In this document: positions 14,120 through 21,215 of the stretch, piece by piece
How positions within the stretch are numbered: position 1 is the first letter of the stretch
How the letters are laid out: the number at the start of each line of letters is the position of its first letter
Origin: an uncultured Eubacteriales bacterium
GTDB lineage: Bacteria > Bacillota > Clostridia > Lachnospirales > Bianqueaceae
Length of the DNA stretch: 21,215 nucleotides
Direction: 5' to 3'
NCBI GenBank assembly: GCA_902493345.1
Contig: CABUPM010000034.1
Span: forward strand, 1 to 21,215
Program-made: the position numbers and the translations under genes
The notes under the pieces: model-generated
The model's input: only the letters and a program-made list of their open reading frames with translations
What the model was told of the DNA's origin: nothing
The model's database searches: none

Positions 14120-15080
14120 TTTGAATATAGGCCTCTTGAATCATGGATTTTAGACGGGATTTCAGACTGGCTTCGGCAAAAGCGGCAGAGACAGCGTTCA
14201 GCTGTAGCTGCCGCTTTTCCTGAGTAGTCAGAGGAAAAAGGCTGAACTCGTGAGCGAGCGTGGTGTGGGAGACGGTCATATTATCGGTATTGAGCGTGAC
14301 CATGACGCCGGCCTCCATTAGGCGGCGCAGCGGATACTGCCCGATATCAGGATATATGCCGGTCTGAAGATTGCTTGTGGGGCAGAGCTCCAGAACCGTC
14401 CCCCGCTCCGCCAGAAGGGCAAGAAGCGACGGATCCTCAACAGAGCGTACACCGTGGCCGATTCGGACAGCGCCGAAGCCGAGCGCCTGGCGGACACTGT
14501 CAGGACCGGCGGCTTCTCCGGCATGGATGGTAAAAGGTACATCCAGACGCCGGGCCAGATCAAAGAGATACCAGAAATCCTCTGTCGGGTACAATCCTTC
14601 AGCACCGGCCAGATCGATGGGGAGGCGGTGCCGGGCGGCCAGGAGAAGGGTGTCCAGGTTTTCCATGCGGTTTTCCGTCCCCCGCATACAGCAGAGAATC
14701 AAGGAGGCCGGCAGAGGAGAGTCCGAGAGGCCGGAGAGCGCCGCTTCCACGACTTCCGCCTGGGAAAGCCCCTGACGGGTATGAAGCTGCGGAGCAAACC
14801 GGATCTCGGCATAGATCAGTCCTTGCGAGGCCAGCTCCCGCAGGAGGCTGCGGACAGAGAATTCAATGGCCTGTCCGGTTTGCAGGAGGGAGAGGGGAAA
14901 GTCAAAGCAGGTCAGGTATTCATTCAGGTCCCTGCATCCGTCCCTTACCTGCAGCATAGCAAGCAGGTTGGAATCCTCCGGCAGGGTAAGCCCCTGAAAA
15001 GAAGCAAGGCGGCGGACGGTATCCAGGGACAGAGAGCCGTCCAGGTGCAGATGCAGATCGATCCGGCCGGATAGAGACAT
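14109..15080 (-). CDS. add: adenosine deaminase
   Basis: This 323-residue cytosolic enzyme is predicted to convert adenosine (and deoxyadenosine) to inosine for purine salvage. Zinc and catalytic residues are visible: HLHLDG (H10, H12), TIHAGE (H186, catalytic E189), IGHG (H209) and TLNTDN (D266). SNLQTG provides the usual substrate-binding loop. Length is at the short end of the family. The second aspartate of the common NTDDP motif is replaced by asparagine. AAGGAGGGG precedes the ATG, and the gene lies 28 bp after the alpha-galactosidase gene. Related amidohydrolases such as adenine deaminase (Add-like) cannot be excluded. Confidence 0.87.
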   Translation of the reverse strand: MSLSGRIDLHLHLDGSLSLDTVRRLASFQGLTLPEDSNLLAMLQVRDGCRDLNEYLTCFDFPLSLLQTGQAIEFSVRSLLRELASQGLIYAEIRFAPQLHTRQGLSQAEVVEAALSGLSDSPLPASLILCCMRGTENRMENLDTLLLAARHRLPIDLAGAEGLYPTEDFWYLFDLARRLDVPFTIHAGEAAGPDSVRQALGFGAVRIGHGVRSVEDPSLLALLAERGTVLELCPTSNLQTGIYPDIGQYPLRRLMEAGVMVTLNTDNMTVSHTTLAHEFSLFPLTTQEKRQLQLNAVSAAFAEASLKSRLKSMIQEAYIQNED

Positions 15081-15108
15081 GCGATCCCCTCCTTAAAGTA
15101 GTATAGAA

Positions 15109-17364
15109 TTAAAAACGAGCCAATGGAACACGGAATTCATAGTGTCCCGCATCCGGGATATAGAACTCCAGCAGACCGCGGAAGGAAGAGACACCCTCCG
15201 GCAGAGACGCCGGATGCAGGCCCTCCGGCAGGCGGACGGTATAGCGGACAGGGCAGCGGAAGCCATAATCCAGATCCATATGCAGCACATCCTCATGGAT
15301 TGTCAGATCGGACAGTTCAGCGCCCATGGAAAAATGACCGGTGCTGGACAGGACGGCAGGGGCCGAGGTGTCCGGAAGGATCTTGAGCAGCGCCGCTCCG
15401 TGAGGCGGGATGGATCCCAGTGTGACCGTATCTCCGCGAGAGACGCCGCAGGTCCAGGTCTGATCCCAAAAGCTGCAGACAGTGAAGCGCTCGGCGCTCT
15501 CGCAGAAGTCGCCCAAAAGCTCCTTATCCAGCGTAATGGCGCAGGGAATGGTTTCCGTATCCGACCAGTTGATCCGTACGACCATGTGGTAATCCGGATA
15601 GGTCAAATCCACACAGAAGGGATAACGGCTGCCGTCCCAGAGATAGCGCGGATGGGGCACACCCGGCAGGGGAGGCAGAACATGGCGCAGCGCCAGCAGA
15701 CGGTCATTCTCAATCGTTTTCATAGGCTCGGTAGAGCAGACCAGTCCGCAGCCCATGAATTGGTTCAGCACCGAGGTCTGCACTTCGGCGTCGTTCAAAA
15801 GGCCCAGAGACAGATTCAGTCCGTTGCGCATTTCCTTTTGGCGGCGGACCATCAGCGCGTCCGGATCGGCATCCCACCAGGGGTTCATCCAGTAGCGCAG
15901 AAGGTTTTGCTTGATGGTAAAGGGAGCGGTCTTGCCGCCCTTGCCGGTACGGACACTCCACATACTGAGAACATCCGAGCCGGTGCGCTGCGCGTTTACG
16001 ATACCGATCAGCGGGTCGTAGAGGCCGCCGCACATCAGAAAGTACGCGTCCTCTCCCATCTCCCGGCGCAGAGCCAGAACAGCATTGCGGTACGCCTGCG
16101 CGATGGGGATGTCCATCCTGTGACGGGGAGCATCCGGATAGAGGACCGCGGCCCGTGTAAAGTCCAGCTTATGGTAGCGGTAGCCCCATTCCCGCAGCTG
16201 ACGGTAGAGGTCGGCCGCCCACGCGACAGCGTCTTCGTTGGTGATATCCAGAACTCGGTAGATGGTTCCATTCATCGGGAACAGGCACCAGCTCCCGTCC
16301 GGATGCTTCAGAAACCATTCCGGATGCTCCTGCATAATGGGCGCACTCTCGTGCGCGATGAACGGGCTCGTCCAGATGCCGGGCGTGCGTCCGGTGCGCT
16401 GGATGGCATCCGCAAGCGCCGCCATGCCGGAAGGGAATTTTTCATTGGCGCGCCAATCGCCCAGGCTGGTCTCCCAGCCTTCATCAATCTGGAACACATC
16501 AAAGGGGATCGAACGATCATCTAGTCCCTTCAGGTTCTCCAGTACATCGGCTTCCGTGACCGTGAGTCCGTAATAATACCATGTACAGTATACAGAAGGA
16601 ACCCGATTGCCCTTGAGCGCATGGTAACGTTCTGCCTTACGGAGCGCGTAGGCGTCGATGGCGTCCATCGGAGAAGCCGGACAGCTGATACGCAGAGTCT
16701 CACTGGTCAGCGCCACGCCGGGAGGCAGGAGAAGGTTGGCAATGCATGAGCTCTCCAGTGACTCAAAGGTGCGGTCGGGACGCAGTGTGAGACGAGTCTC
16801 CACAAGCATCCGGTCTCCGGTCTCAAAGGTCAGAAGGAGCTGGGAAGGAGAATCGGCGCCACCGGAGAGAAGCGTCATGGAGTCGCTGATCAGAAGAGGA
16901 GCGTCTACGCCCTCTTCCGTTCCGCCGCCGGATTCCTTGAGTGTGGCGCGGGCATCGGAAAAGGCCGCGCCGGTATCTCCAAGGCGGCAGACAGCGGGCA
17001 TTTCATTCTTCAGCCGTCCGGAACGGTACAGATACCACTCCGGCCCAGGGATGGTACTCAGGGTAAGATCGGAAGAAGACAGCAGCACGATCCGGTCCAG
17101 CGGAAGGGCCTGATCCGAGGTGTTATGGACTGTGAGTGTGATCTCCGCGGAATCCTTCAGAAAACAGATATGCTCCTCCGTATAGCCGCCAGAAAAGTCC
17201 GCACGGCGAAGAGCGGTGCCATCGGCGTGTTTACGCATTTCTCCAAAACAGAGAGGGATCTTCTGGCCGCCGATCTCCAGATAAGAATCCCAGGAGAGAG
17301 CGGCATATGCGGTAGAAAAGGTAAGAGAGCCGCTGGGGGAACAAGCGGTAGAATAGATTTGCAT
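15109..17364 (-). CDS. alpha-galactosidase, glycoside hydrolase family 36
   Basis: This 751-residue protein has an N-terminal beta-sandwich domain (about 1-245), a TIM-barrel (about 255-560) and a C-terminal beta domain. GH36 features are VFQIDEGWE (291-299), the nucleophile in YHKLDF (D401) and the acid/base in RTGSD (D464), with CGGLYD between. The enzyme would remove alpha-1,6-linked galactose from raffinose-family sugars, melibiose or galactomannan side chains. No signal peptide is present, so it acts inside the cell on imported oligosaccharides. AAAGGAGGTC lies ahead of the ATG and a strong promoter is at 17412-17440. No sugar transporter or regulator is adjacent, which is unusual for such a gene. 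Confidence 0.9.
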   Translation of the reverse strand: MQIYSTACSPSGSLTFSTAYAALSWDSYLEIGGQKIPLCFGEMRKHADGTALRRADFSGGYTEEHICFLKDSAEITLTVHNTSDQALPLDRIVLLSSSDLTLSTIPGPEWYLYRSGRLKNEMPAVCRLGDTGAAFSDARATLKESGGGTEEGVDAPLLISDSMTLLSGGADSPSQLLLTFETGDRMLVETRLTLRPDRTFESLESSCIANLLLPPGVALTSETLRISCPASPMDAIDAYALRKAERYHALKGNRVPSVYCTWYYYGLTVTEADVLENLKGLDDRSIPFDVFQIDEGWETSLGDWRANEKFPSGMAALADAIQRTGRTPGIWTSPFIAHESAPIMQEHPEWFLKHPDGSWCLFPMNGTIYRVLDITNEDAVAWAADLYRQLREWGYRYHKLDFTRAAVLYPDAPRHRMDIPIAQAYRNAVLALRREMGEDAYFLMCGGLYDPLIGIVNAQRTGSDVLSMWSVRTGKGGKTAPFTIKQNLLRYWMNPWWDADPDALMVRRQKEMRNGLNLSLGLLNDAEVQTSVLNQFMGCGLVCSTEPMKTIENDRLLALRHVLPPLPGVPHPRYLWDGSRYPFCVDLTYPDYHMVVRINWSDTETIPCAITLDKELLGDFCESAERFTVCSFWDQTWTCGVSRGDTVTLGSIPPHGAALLKILPDTSAPAVLSSTGHFSMGAELSDLTIHEDVLHMDLDYGFRCPVRYTVRLPEGLHPASLPEGVSSFRGLLEFYIPDAGHYEFRVPLARF

Positions 17365-17411
17365 GGGTGTGACCTCCTTTAAAAAGGATATATAAGTGTT
17401 TTTGTAGAAAA

Positions 17412-17440
17412 ATTATATCACAGGGATAGGGACATTGCAA
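17412..17440 (-). promoter_or_regulatory. predicted sigma-A promoter of the alpha-galactosidase operon
   Basis: On the minus strand TTGCAA (17435-17440), 17 nt, and TATAAT (17412-17417): a near-consensus promoter about 48 nt upstream of the start codon at 17364. No obvious catabolite-repression site overlaps it. Confidence 0.65.
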
Positions 17441-17476
17441 ACAAATCTCTTCAGCAGATTTAAAATAGAAAAAGCA

Positions 17477-17505
17477 TTGAATTTTAGCGGTAGATGTAGT
17501 ATGAT
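17477..17505 (+). promoter_or_regulatory. predicted sigma-A promoter of the mreB-metK-recD2 block
   Basis: TTGAAT (17477-17482), a 17-nt spacer and TATGAT (17500-17505), about 79 nt upstream of the ATG at 17584. No SAM riboswitch is seen in this leader or ahead of metK. Confidence 0.6.
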
Positions 17506-17583
17506 AGAATAGACTGGCGATAGGCTGGACAAGGATTGTTAGGATAGGGCCGGGTGTCTCGGCAGCAGAGAGGATTAGTGTGC

Positions 17584-18570
17584 ATGTGGTCAACGAATAT
17601 TGGAATTGATCTCGGAACCTCCAGTGTTCTGGTATATATACGGAAAAAGGGCATCGTACTGCGTGAGCCCTCTGTGGTGGCGGTCAATACGCAGGAGGAT
17701 AACCAGGTTGTGGCCGTAGGGGAAGAGGCCCGGAAGATGATCGGCCGGACACCGAAGTATCTGACAACGATCCGCCCGCTGCGGGAAGGCGTTATCTCGG
17801 ATTTTCAATATACGGAGAAGATGCTGAAGTATTTTGTAGAACGCGCGATCGGCCGTAAGTTCCTGAAGTCTGTGATCGCGGTATGCGTACCCAGCGGCGT
17901 AACAGAAGTGGAGAAGCGCGCGGTTATGGATGTAGCGTATCAGGCGGGAGCCAGCAAGGTTCATATCATCGAGGAACCTCTGGCGGCAGCGATTGGCGCC
18001 GGAGTGGACGTGTCTAAGGCGGCGGGCAGTCTGGTAGTGGATATCGGCGGCGGAACGACGGATGTGGCCGTTGTCTCCCTGGGCGGCATCGTCCTGAGCG
18101 AGTCCATCAAGGTGGCCGGAGACGTATTTGACGAGTCCCTGATCCGGTATGTACGCAAGAGATACAATCTGCTGATCGGAGACCGGACGGCGGAAGAGGT
18201 CAAGACCCGAATCGGAGAGGCGTATCACGCGGAGGACAATCATTTTATGGATGTCAAGGGACGGGATCTCGTGACAGGATTGCCAGCGACAGTGCGCATC
18301 ACTTCGCAGGATACGCTGGAGGCATTTAAAGAGCCCCTGTCGTCGATTCTGGACGCGATTCACGGTGTATTGGAGAAGACGCCGCCGGAGCTTGCGGCAG
18401 ACATTATGGACCGTGGAATTGTGATGACCGGCGGAGGAAGCATGCTGCATGGTATGGACCGCCTGATTCAGGAGAACATGGGGATCGACGCTTTTGTAGC
18501 GGATGACGCCATCTCCTGTGTGGCGATCGGAACCGGAAAATATGTAGAATATATGACACAAAAATATTAA
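17584..18570 (+). CDS. MreB/Mbl family rod-shape actin homologue
   Basis: This 328-residue protein carries the actin-fold nucleotide-binding motifs: phosphate 1 IGIDLGTSSVLVY, phosphate 2 VVDIGGGTTDVAVVSLGG and adenosine motif GIVMTGGGSMLHGM. It would form membrane-associated filaments that guide the cell-wall elongation machinery. ATG 17584 is preferred with AGAGAGG upstream; GTG 17578 and GTG 17554 are alternatives. There is no mreC or mreD nearby, so this is probably an Mbl-type paralogue rather than the mreBCD copy. The SSVLVY variant replaces the more common ANTLVY. It is followed by metK after 23 bp. Confidence 0.9.
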   Translation: MWSTNIGIDLGTSSVLVYIRKKGIVLREPSVVAVNTQEDNQVVAVGEEARKMIGRTPKYLTTIRPLREGVISDFQYTEKMLKYFVERAIGRKFLKSVIAVCVPSGVTEVEKRAVMDVAYQAGASKVHIIEEPLAAAIGAGVDVSKAAGSLVVDIGGGTTDVAVVSLGGIVLSESIKVAGDVFDESLIRYVRKRYNLLIGDRTAEEVKTRIGEAYHAEDNHFMDVKGRDLVTGLPATVRITSQDTLEAFKEPLSSILDAIHGVLEKTPPELAADIMDRGIVMTGGGSMLHGMDRLIQENMGIDAFVADDAISCVAIGTGKYVEYMTQKY

Positions 18571-18593
18571 TTAGATTAAAGGAGAGAAGAGAG

Positions 18594-19778
18594 ATGGCAC
18601 TGAAAAGATTATTTTCATCAGAGTCCGTAACAGAGGGACATCCGGATAAGATCTGCGATCAGATCTCTGACGGTGTATTGGACGCGATTCTGGCACAGGA
18701 TCCGGAGGCGCGCGTGGCCTGCGAGACCATAGTTACCACTGGTTTGGTACTGGTAATGGGAGAGATCTCGACCAAGTGCTATGTAGATATTCCCAAGATT
18801 GCCCGCGAGACCATCCGTGAGATCGGATATGACCGGGCCAAGTTTGGATTTGACTGCGATACCTGTGCGGTACTGACCGCGCTGGACGAGCAGTCCCCGG
18901 ACATCGCGCTGGGAGTCAACCGTTCTCTGGAGGCCAAGAATGGCGCGACGGAGGCGGATCTGGAGATCGGCGCGGGAGATCAGGGTATGATGTTCGGCTA
19001 TGCCTGCAACGAGACGCCGGAGCTGATGCCCATGCCCATCGCCTTGGCACACCGCCTGACCAAGAAGCTGACAGAGGTGCGTAAGAACGGCACACTGCCG
19101 TATCTGCGCCCGGACGGTAAAGCACAGGTAACAGTAGAATATGATGAGAACGGACATCCGGTACGAGTGGATACGGTGGTTGTGTCTTCTCAGCATGGGG
19201 AGGAAGTGGAGCTGGAGACGCTGCGCGCCGACATCATCCGCGAAGTCATTCAGACAACGATTCCAGCCGAGATGCTGGATGAGAATACCCGGTATCTGAT
19301 CAATCCCACAGGACGTTTTGTCGTGGGCGGACCGCAGGGAGATTCCGGCCTGACAGGGCGGAAGATCATCGTCGATACCTACGGAGGATACGCAAGCCAC
19401 GGCGGCGGTTCCTTCTCCGGTAAGGATCCGACCAAGGTAGACCGCAGCGCGGCATACGCGGCAAGATACGTGGCTAAGAATATCGTAGCGGCAGGTCTCG
19501 CGGAAAAGTGCGAGCTGGAGCTGGCCTATGCGATTGGTGTCGCGGAGCCGGTATCCATTCATGTAGATACACACGGAACCGGTAAGGTATCTGATGAGAT
19601 TCTGGTAGATCTGATCCGCAAGAACTTTGATTTGCGCCCGGCGGGAATTATCCGGGATCTGAATCTGCGCCGCCCGATCTATAAGCAGGTAGCGTCCTAT
19701 GGCCACTTTGGCAGAACCGATCTGGATTTACCGTGGGAAAAGACAGATAAGGTGGATGCTCTGCTGGCGAGCCTGTAA
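18594..19778 (+). CDS. metK: S-adenosylmethionine synthetase (methionine adenosyltransferase)
   Basis: This 394-residue enzyme makes S-adenosylmethionine from methionine and ATP. Visible signatures are GHPDKICDQISD (15-26, ATP and magnesium site), the hexapeptide GAGDQG (126-131), DSGLTGRK and GGGSFSGKDPTKVDRS (phosphate-binding loop). Length is the usual one for bacterial MetK. GGAGAGAAGAG lies just before the ATG. It has no SAM riboswitch of its own because it lies 23 bp after the MreB gene and is probably transcribed with it, with recD2 following 11 bp later. Confidence 0.97.
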   Translation: MALKRLFSSESVTEGHPDKICDQISDGVLDAILAQDPEARVACETIVTTGLVLVMGEISTKCYVDIPKIARETIREIGYDRAKFGFDCDTCAVLTALDEQSPDIALGVNRSLEAKNGATEADLEIGAGDQGMMFGYACNETPELMPMPIALAHRLTKKLTEVRKNGTLPYLRPDGKAQVTVEYDENGHPVRVDTVVVSSQHGEEVELETLRADIIREVIQTTIPAEMLDENTRYLINPTGRFVVGGPQGDSGLTGRKIIVDTYGGYASHGGGSFSGKDPTKVDRSAAYAARYVAKNIVAAGLAEKCELELAYAIGVAEPVSIHVDTHGTGKVSDEILVDLIRKNFDLRPAGIIRDLNLRRPIYKQVASYGHFGRTDLDLPWEKTDKVDALLASL

Positions 19779-19789
19779 GCAGGAGCGCA

Positions 19790-21215
19790 ATGAAAGAGTC
19801 GAATCATGTCGAAGGACTGATCACAGAGGTGATCTATGCCAACGACAATAATGGCTATAAGGTTTGCGAGGTGGAGACACCGGAAGGGGAGACTGTAACG
19901 ATCGTAGGCATTCTGCCGGATCTGCAGTCGGGAGAGTCCATTCGAGCGGATGGAATCTGGAAGGAACACGCCACCTACGGACCGCAGCTGGAAGTCAGAG
20001 AGTTTGAGAAGTCTATGCCGAAGACCCGGGAAGCAATTGAACGCTATCTCGGGTCCGGTGCGTTAAAGGGGGTTGGTCCGTCCCTGGCCAAACGGATTGT
20101 CATGACCTTCGGCGATGAGACGCTGGAGATTATGGCCAGGGAGCCGGAACGCCTCGCCGAAGTGCGCGGGATCAGCGCCAAGGGCGCCAGGGAGCTGGGG
20201 GCTCAGTTCCAGGAGCAGACCTATTTGCGGGATACGATGATCTTCTTGCAGCAGTACGGCATTACACCGGCGCTGGCAATGCGGATCTACCGGCAATACA
20301 AAGAGAATACCATTACGGTCATGCGGACCAATCCCTATGCCCTGGCGGACCAGGTACGGGGCATCGGATTCCGCAGAGCCGATACCATCGCCTATCAGAT
20401 GGGAATGGCGGCGGATTCGCCGGAACGGGTGCGGGCCGCGATGAAATATGCCCTGACGGAGGCTTCCGGCGATGGACATGTGTACCTGTCATTGAGCGAG
20501 CTGGAGGACCGGGTGACACAGCTTACGGGAATCGTGGGTATTGACGTGGATAATACCAAGCTGCAGCTCGTGCTGGACGGTCAGGTCGTAGAAAAGACCG
20601 TGGACAGACAGCAGGTTCTGTATCTGGCTCCTTTTTATAAAGCGGAGATGCAGACTGCGCTGCGGTTGGCAGAGCTTGCGCAGGCAGAGAGTCCGGAGCC
20701 AGAGAAGATGGATGAGGAGCTGGCCAGAGCGGAGAAAAAGCATCAGATTACATTGGCCGAACAGCAGAGGCTGGCGGTCCGGGAAGCGATGAATCATGGT
20801 GTGATGGTCATCACGGGCGGACCGGGAACCGGTAAGACGACGATCATCAACGTGTTGCTGGACATTCTGGAGGAGCGGGGCGAAGAGTATTTGCTGGCGG
20901 CTCCGACGGGTCGGGCGGCCAAGCGGATGAGCGAGGCGACCGGCAGGGACGCGCAGACCATTCACCGGCTGCTGGAGATCGATTTTCAGCCGGAGGAACA
21001 GAACGCGCCGCAGTATTTTAACCGCAATGAGGACAATCCCTTGGAGGCGGATGTGATCATCGTCGATGAGATGTCCATGGTGGATATTCTGCTTATGAAC
21101 AGCTTGCTGAAGGCGGTTGTACCGGGAACCCGGCTGATTCTGGTGGGAGATATGGATCAGCTTCCTTCGGTGGGACCGGGAAATGTACTGAAGGATATCA
21201 TACTATCGGAGTGTG
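19790..21215 (+). CDS. recD2: RecD2-type ATP-dependent DNA helicase (3' end outside window)
   Basis: An uninterrupted frame of 475 codons runs from ATG 19790, with AGGAG at 19781, to the window edge. The N-terminal 200 residues match the RecD2-specific extension, with an OB-like start and helix-hairpin-helix motifs (LKGVGPSLAKRIV, LAEVRGISAKGARELG, ADQVRGIGFRRAD). The SF1 helicase core follows with Walker A GGPGTGKTT (about 343-351), APTGRAAKRMSE (motif Ia), Walker B VIIVDEMSMVD and motif III LVGDMDQLPSVGPG. RecD2 is a 5'-3' helicase acting in DNA repair, independent of RecBC. The family usually has about 740 residues, so roughly a third is missing beyond the edge. Confidence 0.95.
   Translation, partial: MKESNHVEGLITEVIYANDNNGYKVCEVETPEGETVTIVGILPDLQSGESIRADGIWKEHATYGPQLEVREFEKSMPKTREAIERYLGSGALKGVGPSLAKRIVMTFGDETLEIMAREPERLAEVRGISAKGARELGAQFQEQTYLRDTMIFLQQYGITPALAMRIYRQYKENTITVMRTNPYALADQVRGIGFRRADTIAYQMGMAADSPERVRAAMKYALTEASGDGHVYLSLSELEDRVTQLTGIVGIDVDNTKLQLVLDGQVVEKTVDRQQVLYLAPFYKAEMQTALRLAELAQAESPEPEKMDEELARAEKKHQITLAEQQRLAVREAMNHGVMVITGGPGTGKTTIINVLLDILEERGEEYLLAAPTGRAAKRMSEATGRDAQTIHRLLEIDFQPEEQNAPQYFNRNEDNPLEADVIIVDEMSMVDILLMNSLLKAVVPGTRLILVGDMDQLPSVGPGNVLKDIILSEC

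Noticed and set aside
17506..18593. SAM riboswitch controlling metK
   Set aside because: The metK gene has only a 23-bp gap upstream and the leader of the preceding gene shows no SAM-I type helices or K-turn.

Overview
The window looks like chromosome of a Gram-positive Clostridia member, most likely Lachnospiraceae-like (inference). Supporting signs are strong AGGAGG-type ribosome binding sites, a sortase-type cell-wall protein with a TPQTG signal, an mreB/mbl-metK-recD2 block, paired Clostridia-style ABC exporters and sigma-A promoters with 17-nt spacers. No rRNA, tRNA, CRISPR array, phage or insertion sequence was seen.

Layout. (1) Positions 1-382: a possible tail of an upstream gene, then a decaying tandem array of a palindromic repeat of about 75 bp. 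(2) Positions 383-4870, minus strand: an AraC-type regulator followed by two half-size ABC transporters resembling the YbtP/YbtQ and IrtA/IrtB siderophore transporters. The second ABC gene carries a one-base frameshift. (3) Positions 4871-7369: an AT-rich divergent intergenic region and a secreted surface protein with 240-bp near-identical InlB B-type repeats, ending in a rho-independent terminator. (4) Positions 7388-13091, plus strand: a DtxR-like winged-helix regulator with an unrecognised C-terminal half, then a four-gene operon of a CydD-like ABC protein, a CydC-like ABC protein, a YbaN/DUF454 membrane protein and an L-2-amino-thiazoline-4-carboxylate hydrolase-like protein. (5) Positions 13101-17364, minus strand: a GH36 alpha-galactosidase, adenosine deaminase, AzlC and AzlD operon. 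(6) Positions 17477-21215, plus strand: an MreB/Mbl-like protein, S-adenosylmethionine synthetase and the first 475 codons of RecD2.

The main discovery candidate links regions 2 and 4. An 18-base palindrome, close to GGTTAG-N6-CTAACC in the sense orientation, lies 27-28 nt upstream of three start codons: the AraC regulator, the DtxR-like regulator and the CydD-like ABC gene. Its half-site matches the core of IdeR/DtxR boxes. Two of these leaders also share a second hairpin at the same spacing, with different bases but preserved pairing. This suggests one metal- or heme-responsive regulon joining a siderophore-type transporter, a CydDC-like exporter with two poorly understood partner proteins, and the regulator itself. 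Whether the element acts as a DNA operator or as an mRNA hairpin cannot be decided from one sequence.
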